35,073 nucleotides of DNA from Candidatus Segatella papionis (GTDB taxonomy: Bacteria > Bacteroidota > Bacteroidia > Bacteroidales > Bacteroidaceae), in contig DBLF01000069.1 in assembly GCA_002297965.1 (NCBI GenBank), positions 55,270 to 90,342 on the forward strand, in the 5' to 3' direction. The first letter of the stretch is position 1, and each line of letters begins with the position of its first letter. The notes under the pieces are model-generated. The model was not told where the DNA came from. It made no database searches and worked only from the letters and a program-made list of their open reading frames with translations. The position numbers and the translations under genes were made by a program. Below are positions 24,090 through 34,500 of this stretch, piece after piece.

Positions 24090-25808
24090 ATGACCAAAAT
24101 AAGGGAAGTTTTTGGCTGCATATTGCCAATATGTATTATTTTACAGACAGTTCTGACCTATAATTATGGGTGGTCAGAACTGTTGGTAGGGCTTCTTGTA
24201 CTTTTGACAGGAGCAAGTTTCTTAGTGGGAGCTTGTTCCTGTTTTTGTGGAAAGATGCGACTAGGATTGGTTGATGGACTGATGTTTGCTTGGTGGATGT
24301 ATATGTTGTTGAGAGCCTACTTTGAGCCAGGTGTTTCGTGCGGCAGGGAGGTAATCACTTATACAGCCTTATACCTATTATATATAGTACTTCGTTTCTC
24401 TGATGTTGTTTTACGATTGAGAGAGAGAACTTTTGTATGGATACTATTGACTGCGGTTATTTATGAACTAATGCTCGGTGCATGTCAATTATATGCAAGG
24501 ACGAGTCACCATGCGCTTTATCCAGTGACAGGGAGTTTTTTCAACCCAGGACCTTATTCTGCCTTGATTGTGATGGGGATGGTTATGGCAATTTATTTGT
24601 TCAACCAGCAGAATAATTCTCGAAAGTTAGAGAGGAGGGTAAGTGGTTTCGTTCTTGTGGGTGGTTGTTTGATGTTGGCTTTGACACGTAGTCGCAGTGC
24701 GATGGTTGTTGTGGCAGTGATGGCTCTCTATCAATATCGTGTGGAGTTGCGTCGTTATTGGTTGTTGGTATTATCTTTTGTTGTATTGGTATCTACGACA
24801 TTGTTCTGGCTCAAGTTTGAGTCGGCAATGGGACGTATTGTCCTTTGGTGGCAATCGGTATGTATTTGGATGGAGCATCCTATATGGGGCGCGGGTATTG
24901 GAACTTTCAAGGAAGAGTATGGGTTCCAATTGGAGACTTTTTTCTCTTCGCAGAGTCATATTCGAAATTTTAGCCAATATGCTGATGCCACGGATTTTGC
25001 TTTTTGTGATGTCTTGCAACTCTTGGCTGAGCAAGGAATGGTAGGTGGAATCTTTTGCTTGTCTATCATCTCGTTATCTTTGAGAAAACTTTATCGGGAG
25101 GAGCAAGTATCATTTTTTGCTTTTATGGCTTTGCTGGTTTTTAGTTTGTTTTCTTATCCTTTCCAACTCTTGCCCTATCAGATGCTGGCTGTGATGTTTG
25201 TGGCTAGGGCTGCAAGGTATGGTGGGAGTAAGAGAATGCCAGTTTGGTTGAGACCGCTGTGTCTTGTTTGCGTGGGAGCTTTGGCTTATTGTTGTTATGG
25301 TATTGCCAAGGAGCGAGTGGCTGGCCAACAAGAGTATAAGCAATGTGCGGGATTGATACATAGTTCGTTTGTCAAGGACTACTATCGATTGTATCCTTTA
25401 TGCCGGGACGACAAGCAATTCTTGTTCGACTTTGCCAAAATACTGCAAGCTAACCAGCGTTATCTTGATAGCAATGCCATGCTTCGAGACGGAATCTTGG
25501 TAAGTAATGATCCGATGTTCTGGGTGTTGATGGGAAATAACTATCGTGAGATGAGGCTTTATGATAAGGCGGGGGCTTGCTATGACACGGCGTTTCGAAG
25601 AATGCCTAATCGCATTTATCCATTATATCAAAAAATGCTTTTATTCGAGGAGATGGGCAATAATAAGGCAATGTTGTCCGTTGCTAAATATATAACAACA
25701 TTTCAAGAGAAAGTTCCTTCTCCTGCGGTGGATGAAATGAAGAGCAAGGCAAGATACTTATTGTATCAAAATATAAACTCTAACAAGAATAAGTTAAAAC
25801 TAGAATAG
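24090..25808 (+). CDS. Wzy / O-antigen-ligase-like multi-spanning membrane protein with C-terminal TPR
   Basis: A 572-residue inner-membrane protein with about 10-12 hydrophobic segments up to roughly residue 420, then a soluble TPR-like tail ('YREMRLYDKAGACYDTAFRR', about 430-572). The segment 'GRIVLWWQSVCIWMEHPIWG' followed by 'GAGIGTFKEE' fits the Wzy_C/O-antigen ligase family (PF04932), whose members join or polymerise glycans on lipid carriers at the periplasmic face. No glycosyltransferase or other polysaccharide gene is nearby, so its substrate here is open. The ATG at 24090 is preferred over a TTG at 24075. It follows the broken thioredoxin-like gene by 21 bp and is nearly touching tolC. 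Confidence 0.82.
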   Translation: MTKIREVFGCILPICIILQTVLTYNYGWSELLVGLLVLLTGASFLVGACSCFCGKMRLGLVDGLMFAWWMYMLLRAYFEPGVSCGREVITYTALYLLYIVLRFSDVVLRLRERTFVWILLTAVIYELMLGACQLYARTSHHALYPVTGSFFNPGPYSALIVMGMVMAIYLFNQQNNSRKLERRVSGFVLVGGCLMLALTRSRSAMVVVAVMALYQYRVELRRYWLLVLSFVVLVSTTLFWLKFESAMGRIVLWWQSVCIWMEHPIWGAGIGTFKEEYGFQLETFFSSQSHIRNFSQYADATDFAFCDVLQLLAEQGMVGGIFCLSIISLSLRKLYREEQVSFFAFMALLVFSLFSYPFQLLPYQMLAVMFVARAARYGGSKRMPVWLRPLCLVCVGALAYCCYGIAKERVAGQQEYKQCAGLIHSSFVKDYYRLYPLCRDDKQFLFDFAKILQANQRYLDSNAMLRDGILVSNDPMFWVLMGNNYREMRLYDKAGACYDTAFRRMPNRIYPLYQKMLLFEEMGNNKAMLSVAKYITTFQEKVPSPAVDEMKSKARYLLYQNINSNKNKLKLE

Positions 25809-25809
25809 A

Positions 25810-27282
25810 ATGATGAAGAAATATGCAGTTTGTCTGTTGTTGGCTTCCTATGTAGGGACTGCCCATGCCCAACGAGCCATCTCGCTGAACGATGCCATTC
25901 GTATCGCTCAACAAAATTCGTATGACGCTCAGTTGGCTAAGTTCAGCTTTATGTCGAGCTATTGGGCTTACAAGTCATTTCGTGCCGAGTTGTTACCATC
26001 TATGAACTTGACGGGTGGGTTGATGAACTTCAATCATAGTAAGGTGGAAGCGAGAAACGCCGATGATGGAAAGATTAATTATGTAGATAATAACTCGCTG
26101 GCTAACTCATTGGCTTTGTCGGTTGACCAACAGATAGTTTCTCTTGGAGGAACATTATCCTTACAGTCTTATCTTTATAGACTTGATCAATTTGACTATA
26201 AGATGACAACTTATAATACCTTGCCTCTGAAGTTGTCTTACTCACAGCCTTTAAGGGCTTTTTATGAGTTGAAATGGCGTAAGAAGACGGAGCCGAAGGA
26301 ATATGAAAAGGCGAAGAAAGTATATTTGGAATCTATTGAGGATATTGCCATCCATACCGTTTCGCTTTATTTTCAGGCGATATCCGCCCAGTCTGATTAT
26401 GCCCAGAATGAAAGCAAGTATAAAGATTTGGAACAACTTTATGTGATTTCCAAGAAAAGGCTTGATTTGGGTACGATAACCAAGGGCGATTTGCTGCAAT
26501 TGGAATTGTCGATGCTCAATACCAAAGTAGAGGTAAATAACTCTAAGGTGAAGTGGGAAGATAGTTTGTTCGACTTGTTCTCCTATCTACGTGTCACCGA
26601 CTATGAGGGAGCGAAGCTCTCGCCACCAGAAAATGTAATGGATATGGTGCTCAATACTAACGATGTGTTGAGGGAGGCTATGCAGAACTCTTCCCATCTT
26701 GTAGAGCAAGACTTGAACATGCTTTCTGCGCAAGAAAACCTTGCCAAGACTAAAGCAGCAAAAGGCATTCAAATGCAACTGAACGCCGAGGTGGGATTCA
26801 ATCGTACAGCCGATGGCTTTGCGGCTGCATATCGTAAATTGCAAGACAATGAAATCTTGGGACTAACTGTTACTCTGCCTATTTTCGACTGGGGAGTGCA
26901 AAAAGGCAAGGTGATGGTGGCAAAGTCTAATTTGGAACTTGTCAAGACGAAGAAAGAACAGGCGTTAAACGATTATGTTCAGAAAATTAAGCGAGAAGTG
27001 TTGCAGTTTAGCTTTCAGGGAGAGCAATGCCGCACTTCAATGAAGGCCAGGGAAATATCTAATGAGCGATACAATATTACAAAGAAACGATTTGAGATGG
27101 GAACCATTTCTGTAACGGAGCTTAATACCGCATTGCAGGAATTAGAGACGGCTAAAGCTCAATACATCAGCCAACTGAAATCGTATTGGAGCTATTATTA
27201 TTCCTTGCGTAGATACTCCCTTTACGATTGGGAAAAGCATTGCCCTCTGCGTGTGGATTATGATAAAATTGTTCAACAATAA
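25810..27282 (+). CDS. TolC-family outer membrane channel protein
   Basis: A 490-residue protein with a signal peptide ending at 'GTAHAQ' and the repeated alpha-hairpin pattern of TolC ('ISLNDAIRIAQQNSYDAQLA' at the start; 'SKKRLDLGTITKGDLLQLEL' and 'TKKRFEMGTISVTELNTAL' as the paired repeats). It forms the outer-membrane duct of a tripartite exporter with the adaptor and RND permeases that follow. One base after the Wzy-like gene and 12 bp before the adaptor gene. Starts at 25810 and 25813 are both possible. Confidence 0.92.
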   Translation: MMKKYAVCLLLASYVGTAHAQRAISLNDAIRIAQQNSYDAQLAKFSFMSSYWAYKSFRAELLPSMNLTGGLMNFNHSKVEARNADDGKINYVDNNSLANSLALSVDQQIVSLGGTLSLQSYLYRLDQFDYKMTTYNTLPLKLSYSQPLRAFYELKWRKKTEPKEYEKAKKVYLESIEDIAIHTVSLYFQAISAQSDYAQNESKYKDLEQLYVISKKRLDLGTITKGDLLQLELSMLNTKVEVNNSKVKWEDSLFDLFSYLRVTDYEGAKLSPPENVMDMVLNTNDVLREAMQNSSHLVEQDLNMLSAQENLAKTKAAKGIQMQLNAEVGFNRTADGFAAAYRKLQDNEILGLTVTLPIFDWGVQKGKVMVAKSNLELVKTKKEQALNDYVQKIKREVLQFSFQGEQCRTSMKAREISNERYNITKKRFEMGTISVTELNTALQELETAKAQYISQLKSYWSYYYSLRRYSLYDWEKHCPLRVDYDKIVQQ

Positions 27283-27294
27283 TTGTAGAGAAAT

Positions 27295-28380
27295 ATGAAT
27301 AATAAATATACATCTTTATTGCTTATAGTCTTGGCAGTGAGTGTACTGCTTTCTTGCCGAAATAAAAAAAATCCAGAGGAGCAGAATATGGAAAATTCTG
27401 ATACGATGCCTACGGAAATTTATGTAGATACCATGGTGTTGCGTCCTCAGACATTTCATCGCCAGTTGATTTGCAATGGCAAGCTCAGAGCCATTGCAAA
27501 GTGTGAGTTGTCGTTTGCGGATGGCGGTATTGTTAGTGGTATCTACGTAAAGAATGGTTGTCGTGTGGCAAAGGGACAACTCATAGCGAAGACCGACAAT
27601 AGCGAGGCTTTGCTGAATGTGGAGAGAGCTCAAAAAGACTTAGAAAAAGCTCAGGTGGATTTGGCAGATAAGTTGATAGGACTCGGATATGAAGGCATTT
27701 CGGATGAGGTGCCTGCTCCTGTGGTGCGTCGTGCCAAGGTTTCATCGGGCTATTTTGCAGCTCAATATCAGTTGCAGTCTGCCAAACACGCTTTGGGCAA
27801 GTGTGTGCTGGTGGCTCCTTTCGGAGGGCGAATCGCAGATTTGGAAAATAAGCGAAATCAGCGATTGGACAAGCTTTGCACACTTGTCAATGATAGTCAA
27901 CTTGATGTAGAATTTGATGTGTTGGAAAACGAAATCAAGAATATTCATATTGGACAAAAAGTTTGGGTGAGTCCTTTTGTGGATGAGGGCAACCAGTGCA
28001 AGGGTACAATTGTGCATGTTAATCCCATGGTCAGCGACAAAGGGTTGATTCGAATGACAGCTCGCATCAATAATCCTTCGGGTAAATTGCTGGATGGTAT
28101 GAATGTCAAGATTGTAGTGGAGAATGATGTTCCTAGCGCCTTTGTTGTGCCTAAGGATGCTGTCGTGGAACGTGATGGTTATCATGTAGTTTTCGTTTAT
28201 CAAAATGGAGAGGCGGTTTGGACTTATGTGGATGTAGCTTATGCCAATATGAATTCTTTTGCCATCACAGGATGCCAACGTAAAGAGACGGAGATACATG
28301 CTGGCGATGTAGTCATCACGTCTGGTAACCTTAATCTAGCCGATGGTACCAAGGTGAAAGTCAAGAAAGGCAAGAAGTGA
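27295..28380 (+). CDS. RND efflux periplasmic adaptor lipoprotein
   Basis: A 361-residue membrane-fusion protein with lipobox 'VSVLLSC' (Cys21), a biotinyl-lipoyl half ('GIYVKNGCRVAKGQLIAKTD'), a short helical hairpin (about residues 100-160), the returning lipoyl half ('VLVAPFGGRIADLENKRNQR') and beta-barrel and membrane-proximal domains. It bridges TolC and the RND pump in the periplasm. It sits directly between them. Confidence 0.92.
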   Translation: MNNKYTSLLLIVLAVSVLLSCRNKKNPEEQNMENSDTMPTEIYVDTMVLRPQTFHRQLICNGKLRAIAKCELSFADGGIVSGIYVKNGCRVAKGQLIAKTDNSEALLNVERAQKDLEKAQVDLADKLIGLGYEGISDEVPAPVVRRAKVSSGYFAAQYQLQSAKHALGKCVLVAPFGGRIADLENKRNQRLDKLCTLVNDSQLDVEFDVLENEIKNIHIGQKVWVSPFVDEGNQCKGTIVHVNPMVSDKGLIRMTARINNPSGKLLDGMNVKIVVENDVPSAFVVPKDAVVERDGYHVVFVYQNGEAVWTYVDVAYANMNSFAITGCQRKETEIHAGDVVITSGNLNLADGTKVKVKKGKK

Positions 28381-28418
28381 AAAATTTGTTGTATGCAAAG
28401 AACGTATTTTGGTAAGGT

Positions 28419-31400
28419 ATGATAAAGTATTTGATACTTCGTCCGATAGCTGTTTCTATGATATTGATAGCTGTCATTGTTGTAGGCATTGTTGGCATTA
28501 GGAACATCCCTGTGTCGCTGATGCCCAATATAGATATTCCCCAAATCACGGTACAGGCTAATGTGCCAGGTTACTCAGCTCAAGAGATGGAGAGCAGGGT
28601 GATAGCTCCATTGAGAGGGCAGTTGGCTCGTGTGCCAGGTGTTAATAGCGTAAGTTCTGATGCTCGAATGGATGTGGGGAGCATTCTGTTGAAGTTCGAG
28701 GCTGGTGACAATATCGGACAGATGTTTGTCGAGGTGAATGAAAAGGTGGATATGGCAATGGGAAAGATGCCCAAAGAGGTGGATCGCCCTAAGGTAATCA
28801 AGGCTAGTTCTACAGATATTCCGGCTTTTTATTTAGATCTCTCTTTTAGCGATGAGCAGTTTGGGCAGCAAGCTGATGCGCGTTTCGCCCAGTTGAGTGA
28901 TTTTGCAAGAAATGTTGTTTGTCGTCGTTTGGAGCAGTTACCCACCGTCGCAATGGTTGATGTCAGTGGAATAGCATCGTCGGAAATACTTTGTACGCCG
29001 GAAGATGAGAAAATGGTAGCTTTGGGGATTACTATGACTGATTTGCAAAATGCTTTGACCAGTCAGAATATCCAGCTTTCGACTCTTTCGGTGGAGGATG
29101 GTATTTTTCGCTATAATGTACATTTTGATAGCCAGATACTTACCGTGGATGATGTGCGCAATATTTACATTAACCACGAGGGGAGACTGCTTCAACTGAA
29201 AGATCTTTGTGACATTCAGGAATTGCCAGCTCAACGCAAAAATGTAAATCGTCATAATGGAAAAAACTGTGTAACCTTGGCTATAGTCAAGCAAAATGAT
29301 GCTCAGATGGCTGATTTGCAAGAAGAAGTGGACAGGGTTCTTGGCGATTTGAAGAAAAGTTATCCTTCAATGCAATTTGATGTGACGAGAGACCAGACGG
29401 AACTCTTATCTTATTCCATTCATAATTTGGAGTGGAACTTGTTGGCTGCGGCTTTCTTCACTTTGCTTGTTTTGCTTGTATTCATGCGCAAATGGCGTTT
29501 GGCGTTATTGGTGGCATTGTCCATCCCTTTGTCGTTGGTCATCACTTTACTTTGTTTTCAGCTGATAGGTATTTCCTTGAATATCATCTCTCTGTCTGGT
29601 TTGATTCTTGGCGTAGGAATGATAGTCGATAACTCTATCATTGTAATTGATAACATCTTGCAGAAATTCCGCAAAGGGAAGGGGATGGTTGTGGCAGTGT
29701 GCCAAGGTACATCCGAAGTGTTTACGCCAATGTTGAGTTCTGTGCTCACCACTTGCAGCGTATTCTTACCTTTGGTGTTTGTTGGTGGCATGGCTGGCTC
29801 CTTGTTCTTCGACCAAAGTATGGGCATCACGATAGCCTTGTTTTCTTCTTTATTGGTGGCTATGGTGGTATTGCCAGTCTATTTTCGGCAGCTATATCGC
29901 AAGAGACTGGTTCCCCCGAAAGAGCAAGTCGAGACTAATTCCAATATTCCGAAATGGAACCGTGCGCTATTCACGTGGTATGGTCGAATACAAAAATGGA
30001 TGTTTCTTCATTTGCGCTTGTGTCAGGTAGTCTTTCTTTTGGCTATACCTGGTGTAGTGGGCATATATTTCATTTCAGAAAAGAGATTGATGCCGGCAGT
30101 CGATTACTCTGATGGTATCATGCATGTAGATTGGAACACAGGCATCTCTGTGGGAGAGAATGACCGCAGAATCACAGAGACATTGGATAAGTTTAAGAAG
30201 CAAATCGAGACTAGTACGTCTATGGTCGGAACGCAAGATTTCTTGTTGTTTCATACGCAAGACATCACTTCGTCAGAGGCTTTGGTGTATTTTAAATGCA
30301 AGTCAGCAAAGGAGTTTGAGAATATGAAACAACAAATAAAGGCTGCCTTGAAAAAAGACTATCCTGATGCTTCAGTGTCTTTCTCTCCAGCGGGAAATTT
30401 GTTTGATTTGATGTTTTCCTCTGGTGAACCTAAGTTGAGCTTGAATCTGCAAGATAACACAGGGCATCGACCTAAGGTGGAACAATCGAAGGCTTTTGCT
30501 GATACTTTGCGTACACAGTTTCCACAACTATTGATTCCATCCATTGTGACCGAAGAAAACTTGCAGCTTGTGGCGAATGTCGAGCAGATGACAATGTATG
30601 GCATTAGTTATGATCAGCTCTGTGAGCGATTGCGCCAGTTGTCTGGTACCAATGAAGTGTTGAGCATTAATCATGGTATAGGAAATGTACCAGTCGTAAT
30701 AGGCAACCCAAAAGCCAACCGAGCGCAAATCTTGTCGGCTACTATCAAGAACGACGAAGGGGTGGAGGTGCCGCTCAATCTCTTGCTGAAAGAGCGTATG
30801 GTGCTCGACTACAAACACCTTTACGGTTCGGAAGGAGGAGAGTATGAGCCAATAGCCCTCAATGTGTCAGATAGTGATGTGAGAAAAGTGTTGGATTTTG
30901 TCTCAGACTATGAGAAACGTCATGATGATGTAAGAATATTGGCAAGTGGCGATTATTTCTCAAGTAGGCAGATGGTAGTGGGGCTGATTTGGGTGCTTGC
31001 CGTGTCCTTGTTGTTGCTTTTCTTTATCTTGGCAGCTCAGTTTGAGAGTATGGTGCAGCCTGTTATCATTTTGTCGGAAATCGTGGTAGATGTCTTCTTC
31101 GTGTTGCTCATATTATGGCTCTTGGGGATGTCTATTGACATGATGTCGATGATAGGCATTATAGTTATGGCAGGTATTGTCATCAATGACTCCATCTTGA
31201 AGATAGATACCATCAATGTACATCGTCGTCAGGGAATGACTCTGATGGAGGCTATAGAGCGAGCGGGACATGAGCGGTTGATGCCAATCGTAATGACTTC
31301 GCTTACTACCATTTTCTCCTTGCTGCCTTTTATGTCGAGAGGGTCGATAGGAGCCGATATGCAGTTTCCTTTATCTTTGGCGATATTGATAGGAATGATA

Positions 31401-31499
31401 GTGGGTACGCTGGTTAGTATTTTCTATGTGCCAATCATTTATTATGTGATTTATCGAAAGAATGTGCAATCTCGGAAGTGCTTAAATAATAAAAACTAG
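28419..31499 (+). CDS. RND efflux permease (1), HAE/AcrB-like
   Basis: A 1026-residue inner-membrane pump of normal RND length with 12 predicted membrane segments and two periplasmic loops; the N-terminus 'ILRPIAVSMILIAV' and the porter motif 'GVNSVSSDARMDVGSILLKF' are typical. At the proton relay in TM4, Asp404 is kept but the following acidic position is Asn405 (VDNSIIVID). In TM10 the position of AcrB Lys940 appears to be Asn ('GIVINDSILKID'), with a Lys a few residues later. It probably forms a mixed pump with the second permease, 5 bp downstream. Substrate unknown; the operon begins with NVEALA peptide and propeller genes. Confidence 0.93.
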   Translation: MIKYLILRPIAVSMILIAVIVVGIVGIRNIPVSLMPNIDIPQITVQANVPGYSAQEMESRVIAPLRGQLARVPGVNSVSSDARMDVGSILLKFEAGDNIGQMFVEVNEKVDMAMGKMPKEVDRPKVIKASSTDIPAFYLDLSFSDEQFGQQADARFAQLSDFARNVVCRRLEQLPTVAMVDVSGIASSEILCTPEDEKMVALGITMTDLQNALTSQNIQLSTLSVEDGIFRYNVHFDSQILTVDDVRNIYINHEGRLLQLKDLCDIQELPAQRKNVNRHNGKNCVTLAIVKQNDAQMADLQEEVDRVLGDLKKSYPSMQFDVTRDQTELLSYSIHNLEWNLLAAAFFTLLVLLVFMRKWRLALLVALSIPLSLVITLLCFQLIGISLNIISLSGLILGVGMIVDNSIIVIDNILQKFRKGKGMVVAVCQGTSEVFTPMLSSVLTTCSVFLPLVFVGGMAGSLFFDQSMGITIALFSSLLVAMVVLPVYFRQLYRKRLVPPKEQVETNSNIPKWNRALFTWYGRIQKWMFLHLRLCQVVFLLAIPGVVGIYFISEKRLMPAVDYSDGIMHVDWNTGISVGENDRRITETLDKFKKQIETSTSMVGTQDFLLFHTQDITSSEALVYFKCKSAKEFENMKQQIKAALKKDYPDASVSFSPAGNLFDLMFSSGEPKLSLNLQDNTGHRPKVEQSKAFADTLRTQFPQLLIPSIVTEENLQLVANVEQMTMYGISYDQLCERLRQLSGTNEVLSINHGIGNVPVVIGNPKANRAQILSATIKNDEGVEVPLNLLLKERMVLDYKHLYGSEGGEYEPIALNVSDSDVRKVLDFVSDYEKRHDDVRILASGDYFSSRQMVVGLIWVLAVSLLLLFFILAAQFESMVQPVIILSEIVVDVFFVLLILWLLGMSIDMMSMIGIIVMAGIVINDSILKIDTINVHRRQGMTLMEAIERAGHERLMPIVMTSLTTIFSLLPFMSRGSIGADMQFPLSLAILIGMIVGTLVSIFYVPIIYYVIYRKNVQSRKCLNNKN

Positions 31500-31504
31500 G
31501 AAGA

Positions 31505-34500
31505 ATGAAGGTATCCTCGTTTACAGTTATATTGACCTTTGTGGTCTTGATGGTGATAGGTGTGGCTGTGTTCCCTCTCTTGGAAATTGGTGGTGATCCC
31601 ATCCCTAAACAGGGTAAGACCATCACTGTGGAGTATTCTTGGCCTAATGTGTCGGCGAAGGTGATAGAGCAAAATCTCACATCGCCGATAGAGGGGATGA
31701 TGGCTTCGCTGAAAGGAGTGGAAAGTGTTGCTTCCAATTCCTATTTCGGTAGTAATGAGATATTTGTCAACCTGAAGGAAAATGCGGATGTGTCGGCAGT
31801 GAGGTTTGAGATTTCCTCTCTCTTGCGACAGATGCATGGTAGATTACCCAAAGGGGTGTCTTATCCTTCCGTGTCTGGTGGAGAAATCGTGAATACCCGT
31901 ACTTCGCAGCAAGAAGAGAAGCTGCTGCTTACCTATCAGGTTAATGCCAATATGCAGCCTGAAGCCATCAAGGAATATTTACAACAGCATGTGGAGAAGC
32001 GGTTGCTGTCCGTCGAGAGGGTAAGCAAGATAGAGATTACGGGCGTGATGGATAAATACAAGGATGTCTCGTATAATCCTACGGTACTTTCGGCGTGTGG
32101 TATTACTGCTGATGATATAGTCAATGGCATCAGAAACTTTATGGGGCAGGATGTCATTGTGGGTACAGTAAATCACAATGCCATCGATGGAAATGAGGAG
32201 AGAATCTCAGTGCATCTTACCACAGAGGCTTTCGAGAAACCTTTGGAACAAATGCCTTTGAAAAAAATAGGAGGAAAGATGGTTTATCTCAATGACTTAG
32301 CTGTGGTGAGAACTCGACAAGTGGATCCTGATAGCTATTATCGTGTGAATGGTCTGAACACTGTCTATGTGAATGTGTTCATTCCTGCAGATGGCAAGTT
32401 GGTAAGAATGTCTGACAGGGTGCAGGAAGAAATGGAGAAGATCAAGACTGATATTCATCAGAAAATATATTTCCATTTGTCTTACGATAGTGCTAGTCAA
32501 CAGCGTGATGAGATGTCGAAATTGATAGGTCGAACCTTATTGTCTTTGTTAGTCTTGCTTGTTTTCGTATGGCTTACTAATCGTAACTTCAAATACCTGC
32601 TGATTATAGCAACTACCTTGGTTGCCAATCTCTTGGTTGCTTGTATTGTTTTTGTGCTGTTCCACATTAGGTTGCATATCTATTCTCTGGCAGGCATCAC
32701 AGTGTCGTTAGGCTTGATCATCGATTCTACCATCGTGATGGCTGATCATTATGGATATTATCGTAATAAAAAAGCATTTCTCTCTATCTTGGCTGCGATG
32801 CTTACTACGATAGGCTCAATGGTGGTTGTGTTCTTTTTACCCAAGGATTTGCAACAGAATCTATACGATTTTGCCTGGGTCATCATTGCTAATTTGGCTG
32901 TGTCGCTCTTGGTGGCATTGTTTTTTGTGCCTGCCATTATAGATAAATTGAGGTGTGTGGGGCGGAGACACCATCTTAGTCATGGCAGATGGGTTGTGAA
33001 ATGGAATGGCTTCTATCGTAGGTATATCACTTTAACCTCGAAATATAAATGGGGGTGTTATTTGTTGTTGGCATTGCTCTATTATGCTCCTTTCCATTTT
33101 CGAGTGTTTAGTGATGTGATAGAAGAAAAAGGACAAAGACAACAGAATGTTCAAGAAGAGAAGGTCTTGCATATTGCAGCAGAAATGCCTGTTGGTGGAA
33201 CTGCGGTGCAGTTGAATCAAAAGATGATGATGGTGGAAGAATTATTGAAAAGGTATAAAGGAATCAAGAAATTTACTACTCGCATAGATGGAAGGCGTGG
33301 CAGTATAGATGTTGAGTTTAAGAAAGATGCTGTCAAGGGTAGCTTCCCATATCGTCTAGAGAATGCTGTGATTGGAAAGGTGATAACCATCGGAGGGGCA
33401 GATTGGGCTACTTACGGTGTGAGCGAGCGAGGATTCAGTAATTCACTTAACTTGCAGCAACGTTCGCAGACCCTTGTGCTCTCAGGCTATAATTACAATC
33501 AATTGTATCGCTTGGCAGAAAACTTAGAGGATTATCTTGGGAAGAATAGCCGGGTTAGGGACCTTGTTATCCAGACCCCTGGCTATGAGAATCAGGAGGA
33601 TGAGTTTTACATGAAATATGAAAAGGAACGGATGGCTATTTATGGGGTGCAGGCTCCTGCAGTGCATCGTGTGGCAGACGAAATGCTGACTCCCCTCTAT
33701 GTAGGCTATTATAAGGATAGGAAGGAGGGCAATGATGTCTATTTGACTCCTACCACTTTTAGTTCCTTCGATTTGTGGCATATGGAAAATGAACAAGTGA
33801 AGGCGGAAAATACAAATATACTTTTGTCAGATATAATGAGCGTCAAGCGTCGTGAGGCTAAAAACGTGATTCCCAAGAAGAATCAAGAATATGTTTTGAA
33901 TGTGGCTTTTAATGTTTTGGGTTCATATACTTATACAGAAGAATACTTGAAAGATGTAGTGAAGCATTTTAACAAGATGTTGCCTGTGGGGTATCGTTGC
34001 CAAAACATCTTTTATGAGAATCCTGTGGAAGAAAGTTCCAATTACTGGCTTCTATTGTTGGTTGCCGTGGTGGTGTTCTTTGTTTGCGCTATCCAGTTTG
34101 AGTCCATTAGGTTGGCATGGAGTATTCTCTCGGTTACGCCTTTGGCTGTGATAGGTGCTTTTCTCACTTTTTGGATGATGGGAGTGGAGTTTGGCAGCGG
34201 AGGCTTTGCCTCTTTGGTATTATTGATTGGTATAGTGGTCAATTCGGGTATCTATATTTTGAGCCAGTATCGCTATGTATGCGAAAAGTCGCATCGTGGG
34301 AATGTTGTCAACTATGTTTGTGCCTACAATCATAAGGTAATTCCGATATTCTTGACCGTTTCTTCTACGATAGTAGGATTGGTTCCTTTTTTCTTGGATG
34401 TCGAGGAGGCACCTTTTTGGTTCTCATTCGCTACAGGAGTGATAGGCGGTTTGCTGTTTTCTATCCCTGCCTTGGTTTTTGTAATGCCTCTGTTCGTCAG

